Below are positions 47,175 through 58,029 of a stretch of DNA of 64,000 nt, in pieces. The stretch spans positions 186,001 through 250,000 of the forward strand of contig JAPFBL010000238.1 of assembly GCA_026182355.1 (NCBI GenBank), written 5' to 3'. Each line of letters starts with the position of its first letter. Within the stretch, counting starts at the first letter, position 1. This DNA comes from Hermatobates lingyangjiaoensis. Taxonomy: Eukaryota > Arthropoda > Insecta > Hemiptera > Hermatobatidae. Both the position numbers and the translations under genes were made by a program. The notes beneath the pieces were generated by a model, which did no database searches, was not told the DNA's origin, and was given only the letters and a program-made list of their open reading frames with translations.

Positions 47175-47505
47175 CACTACAGGAACTATTCTTCAAACAA
47201 AGACACAAACGTAATTTCGTTGCTTAAAACTGCATGTTTCGTAAGTCAACTACGAATTAATGCAAAATGGAAATGAATAGTATACAAGTGAAAAAATATA
47301 GATGACACCAACTTAAAAATTATATCTGCAAGCCAAAAATTAGTCCGGACAAATAGCTACCGTTTCTTGATGACTGAGAAATATAAATTTTATAGTATCC
47401 ATTACCAGATTTTATAGACTTTTTAGTCACTGGGAAGTCTTTCAAACTTTGGTCTTTCTGAATATACGAGGGCATCCTAATTTTTTTTGTAACTCATTGT
47501 AGCAT

Positions 47506-47835
47506 GGGGACCAGGCTAGCTCAGTGGTTACGTGCTCAACTCTGAACTGGTAAGACCGGGGTTCAATCCTCACCTGACCCTAGATTTATTCACGCGGGAG
47601 GTGAATAAATCTGAGCACGTCGTCCCTCGGAGAAGGACGTTAAACCGTTGGTTCCGAGCCTGTACGATGTCAGGTACTCGTTAAAGATCCCTACTCTAAA
47701 TACATTTGAGTTAGGCAAAATTTAGGACTCCCACTGTAGAATCAATCTTCATTGTGTGGTATCACAAAGGGCCAATGCTTGGCCTACGTGTGTTCCCTTG
47801 TGGGACTGCCACTGCAACCTAACCTAACCTAACCT
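47506..47835 (+). mobile_element. tRNA-derived SINE with 15-bp target duplication
   Basis: AACTCATTGTAGCAT repeated at 47491-47505 and 47836-47850. Full-length: tRNA head AGGCTAGCTCAGTGG, body, and tail of CTAACC repeats. Confidence 0.92.
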
Positions 47836-48049
47836 AACTCATTGTAGCATACTTTGAAACTGATAGACAATACTTTTTGACCTTTCTACAAGTAGTAGTG
47901 CGATAATTCAGCAGTATAGAGAGGGCTTCTGGTTTGGGATTGTTAATTTCGACGTTTAATACAGGCGTTGAATTCAACGTATTCGTTGGTCATTGGTACG
48001 TTCGTACGTCACTACATTATAGACTCGGTTTCTTTAGTAATCTTATTAC

Positions 48050-48350
48050 AAGGTAGTGCACTCAGTTATTATGTCGTACTTACTCATTGAAAGGTAAATA
48101 ACTTAACGAAATAGTCTCCGCATATAAACAACTCGTTTCAAACACGTAGTGTTCTTCTTCAGGCATTAACTAGAAATAAAATGCATTGACATTAGAGAGT
48201 ACAGAGTATTTTTATACTATAGATAACTCTCTAACGTCATCGTATTTTTAGTTAATGCTTGAAGAAGAACACAAGTGTTCGAAACACGTTCTTTATATTA
48301 TTAAACTTCTATATGTGGAGACTATTTCATTTACTTTTTCTCCTACATAT
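48050..48350. mobile_element. PLE terminal-repeat hairpin (ACGCGT family), decayed
   Basis: AGTGCACTCAGTTATTATGT at the left end, inner CGTTTCAAACACGTAGTGTT and, in the other arm, AACACAAGTGTTCGAAACAC. Palindromes and cores are mutated (CTTGAAGA). Confidence 0.7.
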
Positions 48351-48725
48351 TACATTTTGACTCGATAAATTTCGGCTCAGACTTCATATAATTTCCAATA
48401 TATTCTAATATATACTCTAAAATATGCATTAACACTAATGTTATCCTGTAGATAACAGAAATCTTTTCATTAATGTAAGTGGAATAACATACTTCTTCAG
48501 AAGTGATGTATATAACAATAAAAGCAATTTTGTAGTTGGCTTTGACCTGTCAAACCTACTTGAAACTCTGTGATGAATTATACAACCATTAAACGTACTT
48601 TAGAACAAATTATAGAAACCATATTGCCTTGTGCCAAATGGGTATAATTTTTTGTTAATTTGCCTGTTATTTGCAAATTACAGATTCTAAATCCTTATAT
48701 ATATAATAATAGTGTCGTTAAAGTC

Positions 48726-48755
<30 letters not shown>
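48726..48755. repeat. (TAA)n microsatellite
   Basis: About ten TAA units. Confidence 0.9.
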
Positions 48756-48756
<1 letters not shown>

Positions 48757-49077
48757 CAATGTCAATTAATCTACGGTTAATTGCTTTAGTCATTAAAATA
48801 AATTAGCTTTATAATATAAAGCAGGATTTAATTAATTATCTCACCTAAAGTTGGTCTAACAAATTAAAATGAACCCGATAAAATAAAGTTAGATGCAGCT
48901 ATTAATCACACTGAATAATCTCCTTAACGATTGTAAAACATTAAATAACTTCCGTTATCTTGTATTTTCGACTGTCTAGTATTTATAGCAGACTTCTTAT
49001 CTCTACCTCACTAAACATTGTTAGAGAAAAAACGGTTATTGATCATATAGTGATAGTGTAGCTATAATAGCATAGAG

Positions 49078-49767
49078 CAGAGGTTCCCAAAGTGCGTTCT
49101 TTAACGGACTGTCTAGGGTTCCATCAAGAACATTTAGTAAACAGATTTTTCTAAAAAAATTTTTTTTTTTTGGTATGGATTTATTCTATATTTCTTGTGA
49201 AAAATGAAACCGAATAATGTTTATATCTACATATACCCACCCATAAATAGAAGTGGTCAAAATTTGATTCATATTTAGTATGAATCACTAGTCAGTTTTT
49301 GGAACTATCTGATTCCCGAATTTCCTGCTATTGCAAAAGTAGCACTTCACACATTGCTGTCATTTCCCACTACTTATGTGAAACTGGATTTTCCCTTTAA
49401 ACTGCCATAGAAATCAAATACCAAAGTAGACTTAATGCTGGGGCTAACTTGAGAATGAAACTTTCAACTATAAAACCAAAAATGATTACAAAATAAACTT
49501 TGTGTTAAAGTTGCTAGTAATTCTGTTTTATGTGTTATGCACTTGTGGAAAACATAAAAATTAAAATCCTATAGTTTTGAAATTTTATTCGAAAAAGACA
49601 CATTGCAGTAATATTACTTTTTCAATTGTTTTTAAACCTTTATCTATTTAAAAAGGCATATGCAAATATTTATATTATGATTGTATAAAACTTTGGAATC
49701 TGGGGTTCCCGGAAAAGTTACTGGAACCAAAATGGGTTCCGCGTCGAAAAAAGTTTGAAAAATTCTG
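49078..49767 (+). mobile_element. hAT element remnant with transposase C-terminus
   Basis: Left end CAGAGGTTCCCAAAGTGCG; the right end AAAGTTTGAAAAATTCTG is a decayed version of its inverse. No matching 8-bp duplication, consistent with age. Confidence 0.65.
49296..49500 (+). pseudogene. hAT transposase dimerisation-region fragment
   Basis: Plus strand FWNYLIPEFPAIAKVALHTL then LSFPTTYVKLDF, a stop, and KSNTKVDLML. It fits the C-terminal hAT block W-x-FP-x-ALxxLLxFPTTYxCE...KNRL, with the usual Cys-Glu replaced. Several stops; dead. Confidence 0.62.
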
Positions 49768-50039
49768 GACTACTGATTACTTATAACACCACAAGATAGA
49801 ATAATACTGTTTTCTTTTAACAACTGACGAGTTTAAAACTGGTTGAAGAATGAAAAAATGTACTAGGAAGGTAATATATTACTAACAACCTCTGTAACAC
49901 ATACAGTAACATCATTGTATTTGGATATTATATTGGCTAAAATCAGTAGCATACATTAATATTGGTTAAAGCAACAACAAAATCAAGTAAGTAAAACTGA
50001 GAGACTTCTTATATCTTATATATTTCATGCGATTATATA

Positions 50040-50375
50040 AGGTTAAATTCTCATGTTAGGAAAAGTATTAAGTCTCTACACAAAAAAGTTTATTACAAGA
50101 AACTGAACAACGCGTTTCGAACACTTGATGTTCTTCTTCAGGTTACATCTGCTTTGCTGGGGTGGTTGTTTGGTCCTTGCTTGGTCTCACCTCCCGAGCA
50201 ACCACCCCAGCAGAGCAGATGTAACCTGAAGAAGAACATCAAGTGTTTTGAAAACCCAGGTGTTTGTTCGGGAGGTGAGACCAAGCAAATACTTCATACT
50301 TTTCAAGCAAGGACTTAATACTTTTCCTAATGTGAGTAAATACCACACTATAACGGATTGTACAGTTGATGAGGT
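50040..50375. mobile_element. PLE terminal-repeat hairpin (ACGCGT family)
   Basis: AGGAAAAGTATTAAGTC outer block and its inverse, with AGCAGATGTAACCTGAAGAA in both arms around a GGTCCTTGCTTGGTCTCACC centre. The right arm is rearranged (GTGTTTTGAAAACCC). The closest relative is 51.8 kb. Confidence 0.75.
50106..50144 (-). ncRNA. hammerhead-like ribozyme, ACGCGT family (best copy)
   Basis: Stem I AAC/GTT, core CTGAAGA, unpaired A, stem II GAACA/TGTTC, GAA, palindrome ACGCGT, T. All core bases present. Confidence 0.72.
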
Positions 50376-50842
50376 TAAATTCTTTGAAGTGTAGAATGGG
50401 ACAGTGCTGTACTCAAGGGAAAGATAATGCGCAAATGACTCACATTTCCCTTTGTCATTCGATTGATGGGGCTCATATCTAAATAAACATATGCTCAAAC
50501 AGACAGGTTAGTCAATCATTAGGCATCGAGCAGGACACCCTGTATTATTGTTCGCTAATGACATCAATAATTTGCATTATTCAAAACAACCGTCAACCAT
50601 TACACTCTCCATTCTTGTTGTGCTAATTATCAATTTGTTGTTTATGCATAATTCCTAGAATTAAATGCATGGGTATGGAATGGGTTTGAACTAATCCATA
50701 TGGATAATCCAAGCTCAAGTAGTGTGCATGTATTTAATGTTTTAGTCAATCAAGTCAACAGATATCCATTATATATTTTATGGTCGTGGAAATTATTTCT
50801 TAATTTCACTACGTCATAACTAGCAATGGATAGATAACAATA

Positions 50843-51179
50843 AAGGGTGACTCCAAAAAAAAACTGGCCCCAACTCTAATGAGGCTCCGTTTCTTAGTGT
50901 TTTGTGAGAATGAAATGAAACTTTGGTGATAACTAGTTTATTATATTCAAAACATCACATCAAAACACTAGGGTCTTTGGCCTTTTTTTCTCCGTTCTAC
51001 AGCATGTGTTCTAGATGGCCTCCATTTAGCTCCGTGAGGCGCAGCACTTAGTTGTCCACGGAGGTGTGAGAACTTGCTCCGTTCTTGCTGGAACCAGAAC
51101 TTGCTCATGAACGACTGATAGAGGTTCTGGAGCTCACTCTATAAAGTGTACACGGGGCCCGTTTTTTTCGGTCACCCTG
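50843..51179. mobile_element. TA-flanked DNA transposon remnant
   Basis: Ends AAGGGTGACTCCAAAAAAAA and (inward) CAGGGTGACCGAAAAAAACG, each followed by GGCCCC or GGGCCC, with TA on both sides. A Tc1/mariner-type MITE is likely; no transposase. Confidence 0.65.
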
Positions 51180-51227
51180 TATAATAACAGTGTACTTGAT
51201 GAAGAATATTATTTGTATAATTTTAAG

Positions 51228-51262
51228 AACCTGATGATGATCCACAGGGTCGAAAGCTTGTT
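51228..51262 (+). ncRNA. hammerhead-like ribozyme, AGCT family
   Basis: Stem I AAC/GTT, core CTGATGA, unpaired T, stem II GATCC/GGGTC with loop ACA, GAA, palindrome AGCT, T. 35 nt. No long repeat arm recognised around it. Confidence 0.68.
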
Positions 51263-51298
51263 ATATTAGTTTTGTTTAACAGTTAATTACACACAGAT

Positions 51299-51482
51299 GA
51301 AGTTTTAACCTCAATGGAAAAAGGAAAACAATAGAAATAAATGCTCCGAGGGCAAACAAAGTAAAAACTGATAAAAATAAAAAGGTTTTTACTTCGTTTG
51401 CTCTCTGATGACACACATTGAAAGGCCTAAAAGCATTGATTTTCTATTGTTTTCCTTTTTCCATTGTGGTTTAAACTTCATT
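51299..51482. mobile_element. hairpin repeat (CTCTCTGATGAC family)
   Basis: GAAGTTTTAACCTCAATGGA and GGAAAACAATAGAAA on the left face their inverses on the right around AGTAAAAACTG. A half copy is at 16.24 kb. Confidence 0.7.
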
Positions 51483-51784
51483 GCGTTGTTTAGATACAGA
51501 TAGTTACCGTCAAGTGTTTTTAGTGTTTTTAATATCAACCGTTTATTGTTTTTTGCCTTGCTGAATGTCGTTCGCTAACCTACTTTGACAATTACCACCG
51601 TCACAACGGAACATCGTCAGAAATCGAAGCAATAAGTAAAACAGTTATGAGCGCAGAATCTTATATATATTATTGTATAGGCTTATAATACTTCATAACA
51701 AAAATTATAGAAATTCGTCTTTATTATATAGACACAAGTATGAAGTGGCCAAAGACCATTCAATCATTCCTCACACGAATGTGA

Positions 51785-52093
51785 ATAATTCATTAAATGT
51801 GCAATCTGTTATAGTGTGGTATTTACTCATGTTAAGAAAAGTATTAAGTCTCCATACAAAAAAAGTTTATTACAAGAAACTAAACAACGCGTTTCCAACA
51901 CTTGATGTCCTTCTTCAGGTTACATCTGCTCTGCTGGGGTGGTTGTTCGGTCCTTGCTTGGTCTCACCTCCCGAACAACCACCCCAGCAGAGCAGATGTA
52001 ACCTGAAGAAGAATATTAATTGTTCGAAACGCGTTGTTTAGTTTCTTGTAATAAACTTTGTTGTGTGGAGACTTAATACTTTTCTTAACAAAT
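51785..52093. mobile_element. PLE terminal-repeat hairpin (ACGCGT family) with datable insertion site
   Basis: Complete head-to-head pair flanked by AATGTGAAT on both sides (51779-51787 and 52091-52099). The surrounding host sequence occurs without it at 53203-53395, giving an empty-site comparison. Confidence 0.8.
52000..52038 (+). ncRNA. hammerhead-like ribozyme, ACGCGT family
   Basis: Stem I AAC/GTT, core CTGAAGA, unpaired A, weak stem II (GAA/TTC), GAA, palindrome ACGCGT, T. The minus arm copy has GGAAAC instead of CGAAAC and looks damaged. Confidence 0.55.
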
Positions 52094-52099
52094 GTGAAT

Positions 52100-52215
52100 A
52101 TTCTAATCAGTTAAGGTTGAGATCGTACTACTGGTGGATCAATTGTGATATGTTTGTAGGAGGTCAGTAAAAAAATGTCTACAGTGTCTTGCTGGTTTCT
52201 AAGATGAGATTTCTA
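52100..52215 (+). repeat. duplicated segment, copy 1 (continues from 51705-51778)
   Basis: TTCTAATCAGTTAAGGTTGA through AGGTCAGTAAAAAAATG matches 53285-53395. The two copies flank PLE remnants at 52.2-52.9 kb. Confidence 0.75.
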
Positions 52216-52222
52216 TAGAAAA

Positions 52223-52435
52223 TTGCCAGAAAATTCTACTAGAAATATGCTAGTAGAGGGAACCTCAGTTTTGGCTGAGAACAGTGATCGAGGCAGACTA
52301 CAAATACTAGAGGCTTTATTAATCAAAGATTTCTGCCCCGCGCTGAACTCTCAAATCAGTGACATATTCGTCATCCCGAGTTCTAGGACCTTTGAACCTA
52401 GAATAAAATTTGTTCGGAACTCTCCAATGTTATGA
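52223..52435 (+). pseudogene. PLE C-terminal endonuclease fragment
   Basis: Open frame with LVEGTSVLAENSDRGRLQIL and EALLIKDFCPALNSQI: the last helix with the catalytic Glu (EAL) and the P-x-LN end typical of PLE GIY-YIG domains. The YIG part is missing. It is followed by a ribozyme (52.6 kb) and an ORF start (52.7 kb), as at 42 kb. Confidence 0.62.
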
Positions 52436-52604
52436 CCTGTCGAAGGCGAGAAGTGCTGGGGTGATTCAACTGTCCAACGTGTGGGTGCGCGCATGTAGCG
52501 CTGCTTTGACAGTTAAACGCTGCCACTATTTGAACTGCGCTAATTTATTTTGTTGTTAATTTTTGGTTTATGTTTTAATTGTTTCGCTTTATTGTTTACT
52601 GTTT

Positions 52605-52637
52605 ACCTGATGATGGCCAATGTGGCCGAAAGCTTGT
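52605..52637 (+). ncRNA. hammerhead-like ribozyme, AGCT family
   Basis: Core CTGATGA, unpaired T, stem II GGCC/GGCC with loop AATGT, GAA, palindrome AGCT, T. Stem I AC/GT is only 2 bp. Confidence 0.62.
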
Positions 52638-52674
52638 TTCCCTTTAGTTTTTTAACCCAGTTTGTGTTTGTGTA

Positions 52675-52905
52675 GTGTCAAATATAGTTTGTTTCATTAG
52701 TTTTCTTCAAGATTGTTTTCCTATTCTTGTTATGGAATTAGGTAGATTAATTTTTGAGCTACCAGTGAATTACAAGAAAATAATAAGGCAAATAGAACAT
52801 CTTTCTAAGAAAATTATTAATGCTGAAGCCGCTGTGCTTTTTAACAACACTTGTTTAAAAGAAGACTTGCTGCCAGTATACACCAATATATATATATATA
52901 TATAC
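52675..52905 (+). pseudogene. PLE reading-frame start fragment ending in (TA)n
   Basis: MELGRLIFELPVNYKKIIRQ (an internal Met is the likely start), then EHLSKKIINAEAAVLFNN and TCLKEDLLPVYTN before (TA)n. Same end point as the copies at 4.4, 12.3, 16.9 and 42.8 kb. Confidence 0.62.
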
Positions 52906-52985
52906 TTTAACACATAGAAAAGAACACAGAAAGACACTACAGAACTCACTTCGATATTTCGACATCCGTCGTCATATATATATAC
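52905..52985 (-). mobile_element. PLE terminal-repeat fragment (ATAT family)
   Basis: AAAGAACACAGAAAGACACT and CTTCGATATTTCGACATCCG then CGTCGTCAT; short copy between two TA runs. A similar stretch is at 54625-54690. Confidence 0.55.
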
Positions 52986-53202
52986 TCTGAAACTCTAGTG
53001 CAGTAATGAAATCTTAAACTATTAAACGTATTTGATAAATTTTATATATTTTCTTATAATATTATATAATTATTATATAATATTATATAATATTATAATA
53101 ATTATAATATTATAATCTTTTATATCTTCATAAAAAATTTCATTCGTAATTTATTTGCATTATATATTTTTATAATATTTCAATTAAAATAGAAACAAAA
53201 AT

Positions 53203-53395
53203 TATAGAAATTGTTCTTTATTGTATAGACACAACTTTGAAGTGGCCAATGATCATTCATCATTCCTCACACAAATGTGAATGTTCTAATCAGTTAAGGT
53301 AGAGATGGTACTACTGGTGAATCAATTGTGATATGTTTGTATGAGGTCAGTAAAAAAATGCCCACAGTGTCGTGCTGGTTAATAAGTTGAGATTT
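53203..53395 (+). repeat. duplicated segment, copy 2
   Basis: AAAAATTATAGAAATTGTTC to GTCAGTAAAAAAATGCC matches 51705-51785 joined to 52091-52200. It lacks the hairpin found in copy 1. Confidence 0.75.
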
Positions 53396-54609
53396 TTTTT
53401 GTTCAAAAGACTCAAAATTATTGCAATAAAGTTATTATTCTTTTTAGTAAATTGTTAATTTTTTTTTAAAAGTTGATTCGCAATCAAATCGGAATATCAA
53501 ATTAATAAATCAATCGAATACAAAAAAAGAGAAATGCTTTAAGACGAATTCAGATTGGTCTTAATAGCTTTGAATCGCATATTCTGAATTTATCTGTATC
53601 AATGTGTATTTAAAAATAACTCCTCTTGATATATATTTTCCTTTAATAATCCTAACAATCTTCAATAGACCTCCACTGTGTGCTTCAACCATTCTTTGCC
53701 AAATTAACACAATTTATGAACCGCTTCCAATAATAAATTATAAAAAGAAAACAGAACGGAATTAACGACTATTTTGACCAAGTTCTGCAGATTATTGATA
53801 TCTTTCTAAAAATGGGAGAAAAATCAAACCTATATTATTATTTTGAGGAGTGAAATTTCCATTTTAGAAGAAATTGAGTTAAAGATGGAACGCCTTTTCT
53901 TAAAATATTTAATATTTTATTAAATATGAGCAGTTGACGTTATTTGAAAGCAGTAGCTTATTTCAAAAACATTCATAATTTCCTTTTTTCTTTTTTTTTT
54001 TTAGTGGTATTGATACTGAAAATATGAAAGTCACAGTCAGTACCTATACGGAAGATTATGGCTTTAAGAATTCAAATAATGTGTAAAGATACTGTAAAAA
54101 TAGCAATTAATCGCGGTATATCTTGGCTTACAAAAAGTTCCAACGACCATAGCCATGGTGAATACACCAATACTCAACTGAACGACATGGTGAGTACAAG
54201 CTGCATGGATAAGTAACCATGTGCGTTACCGATTCTGTTAAGATGACTCACCCATACTTGATCCAATTATAAAGTTAGCAATAATTTAACCTCTTCAAAA
54301 CATTTGACGTTTGATATAAAAAGAAACTAAAAACAAGAAAAAAGTGTTTTTGTGTCCCCAGAAGGACTTTTATACCATAGCCTCTATAAGTTCTCTCGAG
54401 GACTCAGGGCTTGGGACCCCCTCATTGGTGGGTTCTCTTTTTGTGGGGAGACAGACCTCCTGATTCCCAATAGCAGATAACAGGTTACGCTGATTGCGTA
54501 GACTGGCTAACAGGTCGAAGACCTTGTGGTCCCTATTATATATATAAGGAAAGGAATCCCGATTAGATAGCACACCTATTCTATCAAACGGTCGATATAT
54601 TATTGAATT

Positions 54610-54869
54610 TGTTATATATATATACTTTAACACAGAGAAAAGAACACAGAAAGACACTACAGAACTCACTTCGATATTTCGACATATATATATACCATGA
54701 TAAACGAAAAACGGTACGGCAGGACAAATAACAATTAAAATAAGCAGTGACACATAAACTGAAACACAACAAAGAATCACTTTTCAATATTTCGACCGCC
54801 ATTACGGTCGAAATATTGAAAAGTGAGTCTTTTGTTATGTTTCAGTCTATGTGTCACTGTTTATTTTAG

Positions 54870-54906
<37 letters not shown>

Positions 54907-55369
54907 ATAATTAAAATAAGCAGTGACACATAAACAGAAACACAACAAAGACTCACTTTTCAATATTTCGACCGTAATGGCGGTCGTCCTCAGGAGAAGA
55001 AGTGAATTGACGGAGGGACGACAGTCAACTGAAGAACTCACAGGGTGAGGGCTAAAGCAGTGCTGCCGCAAAGGAGACAAATAAAAAAGGAACTAGGAAG
55101 TCGAGAGCAAAAATAAAAAAAAAAATGTTTTTGAAAGGTAGAAAAAGGTTAAGAAAAGAAAAAATAAAGAAAATATATAGAACAATTAAAAAAAAAATAT
55201 ATTAAAAAAAAAATAATAAATACATAAAAAAAAAATTAAAAAATAAATAAATAAAAAACTAACGATTTAAATTCAAGCCAGGTTTCGAGCGTGCCCAGGT
55301 TTCTGTTTATGTGTCACTGCTTATTTTAATTGTTATTTGTCCTGCCGGACCGTTTTTCGTTTATCATGG

Positions 55370-55376
<7 letters not shown>
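54610..55376. mobile_element. PLE terminal-repeat complex (ATAT family)
   Basis: Three arms share TTAAAATAAGCAGTGACACA and GTCGAAATATTGAAAAGTG: minus at 54705-54810, minus at 54910-55085, plus at 55300-55375. TACCATGATAAACGAAAAAC at the left recurs inverted at the right. An A-rich stretch (55085-55260) lies inside. Two insertions, or one hairpin plus a duplication. Confidence 0.65.
54960..54995 (-). ncRNA. hammerhead-like ribozyme, ATAT family
   Basis: Core CTGAGGA, unpaired C, stem II GACCG/CGGTC with loop CCATTA, GAA, palindrome ATAT, T. Stem I has CT/GA then a mismatch. Confidence 0.65.
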
Positions 55377-55399
<23 letters not shown>

Positions 55400-55411
<12 letters not shown>

Positions 55412-55485
55412 ATGACCAAACCATAATATGAAATGGAAGAAAAAGAAAGACTAAGAACCGTAAGACTTCAACCGTAAGAAGCAAA
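55400..55485 (-). mobile_element. PLE terminal-repeat fragment (AGATCT family), degenerate
   Basis: ATCAATGACCAAACCATAAT, AAAGAAAGACTAAGA and TCAACCGTAAGAAGC; one arm, ribozyme lost. (TA)n run at 55376-55408. Confidence 0.5.
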
Positions 55486-55527
55486 CGTAAAAATCCATAA
55501 AAATATAAACTAGATAACATTGCATCT

Positions 55528-56250
55528 TTAACTATTTATGATGGAACTATAAATCCTACTTAAATTGTCTGTATCTGTTTTTCTATTGCAAGTATTATTA
55601 GTATTTTTGATATGTATCATTTCTTTGATCAATCTTTTATTGTATGAAGTTTCAAAATTGATGCATTCTCAAATTGAAATGTGTGTTGATTTTTAATTGC
55701 GTGGGAGGCTAAGGAACAAAACATTTTTTTATTTTTAAAACTTGATTTGTATAATGCTAATCTATCTTTTAGATATTGTTTGGTTTGACCTATGTATACA
55801 TTATTACAATTATTGCGAAGAATAGAATATATTATATTGCTTTTAATTAGTTTGTTGATAGGTGATTTTGTGTTCGTAAAAATGCATGTATTTAATATTT
55901 TCTTTACTTTATATGTTATTTTAAAGTTAGCTTCCTTAAGTATTTTTCCAATCTGTTTTGTCAGTCCTTTCACATATGTCACTGATCTATACTGTGGTGA
56001 GTTGGTGAGGCCATTATTACTGGAGTGCTGATTTATTTCATTACCTTCTTCAGTGTTTAAGTCCGGTCTTATATTCCTATTAGCGTCTACCTGTGGAGTT
56101 ATTTCATTATGGTTACTAACTGTTGATCACATTATTTTATTTATTAAATGGTGCGGGTAATTGTTTTGTTTCAATATATTTTTTACTATATTTAAATTTT
56201 TCTTTATAAATTGATTATCACTAATCAATAATATAGTAAACACTATTTTA
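55528..56250 (-). pseudogene. Penelope-like element, RT thumb to GIY-YIG endonuclease, one frameshift and one stop
   Basis: Minus strand reads VKNILKQNNYPHHLINKI, a stop, then NHNEITPQVDANRN, SVTYVKGLTKQIGKILKEAN, IIYSILRNNCNNVYIGQTKQ, LKDRLALYKSSF and LASHAIKNQHTFQFENASIL. A frameshift near 55640 then leads to RLIKEMIHIKNTNN and a stop at 55528. IIYSI and NVYIG are the GIY and YIG motifs, DRL holds the Arg, KEM the catalytic Glu. This is the longest PLE protein remnant in the window and could be rebuilt with two corrections. No RT palm motifs lie upstream. Confidence 0.78.
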
Positions 56251-56340
56251 CTATTAAATATAGTAAAAAATATATTGAAAAAAAATATAAAAAAAATATA
56301 TATTGAAACAAAACAATTACCCGCAGCATTTAATAAATAA
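56135..56340. repeat. inverted repeat at the 5' edge of the PLE remnant
   Basis: AATATATTTTTTACTATATT and its inverse, plus TTGTTTTGTTTCAATATA against TATTGAAACAAAACAATTAC. The PLE coding end is partly duplicated in inverse here. Confidence 0.6.
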
Positions 56341-56344
56341 AATA

Positions 56345-56490
56345 AGGAGTTGGGCAAGTGACATGTTAAATTAAAATCGATGACTCATGCTTAGTCATTG
56401 CTATAAATAGATTAAAAGGATAGTACAGGTTAATATAAAGAGAAGGTCAAAGGTCAATAATGAACAAGAAACAACCGGTTAGAATAAAGC
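56345..56490 (+). repeat. dispersed repeat, copy 3 of 3
   Basis: ATCGATGACTCATGCTTAGT and AATAATGAACAAGAAACAA, as in the copies at 8.4 and 11.8 kb; first half missing. Confidence 0.6.
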
Positions 56491-56780
56491 TTGTTCTAAC
56501 AAGCTTTGTATATTGTTGCTTGTTTGTTGCTATTGCTTTGTATATATATAAGTTAATTTGAGTGAGTAGGAACTCGAATTGTAAATGACACAGGAATGAA
56601 AGGTAATGCGCGATTTCGCATGAAAAGTAATACATGCGCGACACACTGGCTGGCTGAACCCCTACTCGAGGCTAGCCTTGATAATCTGTCTCTGTGCATA
56701 AACAAAGACTCTGACCTGCGTATGCCGGCGGTACAGCCACCGCCAACTCCGCTAACTTATATATATATATATATATATAT

Positions 56781-57145
56781 ATATTGATAAAAGTATCGAC
56801 CGTGGAATAGAAACAAAACCAAAGTTTATCGGGACTCGGTCAGTTCTTCAGGTTCAAATTAAACATTGCCAACGTTTCGGTCTTTATTTAAAACCTTTTT
56901 CATAGACAGTAGTATGAATTTTGAAACAGAAAAACTAAGTATTACATTACAAATTATTTTACAAAGAAAATCCGTATATTATTTTTCTTTGTAAAATAAT
57001 TTGTAATGTAATACTTAGTTTTTCTGTTTCCAATTTTATACTTCTGCCTATGAAAAAGGTTTTAAATAAAGACCGAAACGTTGGCAATGTCAGTTTAATT
57101 TGAACCTGAAGAACTGACCGAGTCCCGATAAACTTTAGTTTTTTA
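56781..57145. mobile_element. PLE terminal-repeat hairpin (CTATGAA core variant)
   Basis: Left arm AGTATCGACCGTGGAATAG to AACGTTTCGGTCTTTATTTA, right arm its inverse, joined at AAAATCCGTATATTATTTTT. The motif is TATGAAAAAGG, GGTTTT/AAGACC stem, GAA, ACGT, T, GGC. GCC ahead of the core pairs with GGC after it (stem I), so the layout is kept although the core is altered. Confidence 0.7.
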
Positions 57146-57194
57146 TATATATATAAACTCCAAAATTGTTATTGACCTCTTCTATTCTATTCTA

Positions 57195-57314
57195 TGTTTT
57201 TGTTATTGAGGGCTAGGTCAAATAAAAGAAAATAAACTCTTTCCTAAACGTCGGCCTAGGAAGGAGTTTATTTTCTTTTATTTGACCTAGCCCTCAATAA
57301 CAAAAACATAGAAT
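57195..57314. repeat. perfect 120-bp palindrome
   Basis: TATGTTTTTGTTATTGAGGG and GCTAGGTCAAATAAAAGAAA face their exact inverses around ACGTCGGC. Bounded by (TA)n. Looks like an arm-only PLE hairpin whose ribozyme is reduced to AAACGTCGGCC. Confidence 0.8.
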
Positions 57315-58029
57315 ATATATATATATATATATATTATTTCAATTGTATATATAATTTTAACATTATTTTTCGAGAAATAAATGATTATGAAATAGAGCTT
57401 GAACAACATCCGAATTAATTGAATTATAATGTTTAGATACTCAGTTTTTTAAATGACCTTTGAACCTTAATTGTATTATTAATTTATTCAGTCAGTTTGA
57501 AGCTGTCAGATATAATCCAGCCATATTACAAGTTTAAAGAGCTTCGCATTACTATCTAATTATTTAACTACTTTTGATTTCAGTTATAACTGATACAATT
57601 AATTCATTAATGAGCAGAAGGAAGTTATGCAGATATCGTGTCCATAGATATGTTAAGTATGTCGGTATATACAATCTGTGTTGTACAGTTTTAGGTCATT
57701 AACAACTTTTTTTAGGAGAGTGTATTTTTTAACAGAAAATGTTTTAATATTCATCCGTTACATATGATTATTTTAAATTTATAATACAATGTTAAAAAAA
57801 TTGAAATGTCTGCCACATGATAAACATCGACAATGTTTATCTGTGTACACTCGTTTATTTGTAGTGGCATTCAGAGAGAAGATTCTATTCGACTGGGGAG
57901 AGGTAGTTTCCACAGCCTCTCCTGCGTGTGCGTCCACTAGATATGTAGTGCACTTCTTTTCAAGCTCAGCTGAAAGTTGGATCGATATTACGATAGACCA
58001 ACGAATCTTTGTATCCTTACTTGTATATA

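Noticed and set aside
54370..54780. 136-codon minus-strand open frame
   Set aside because: Covers parts of two PLE repeats and TA-rich sequence; no motif. The GC-richer part at 54361-54540 stays unexplained.
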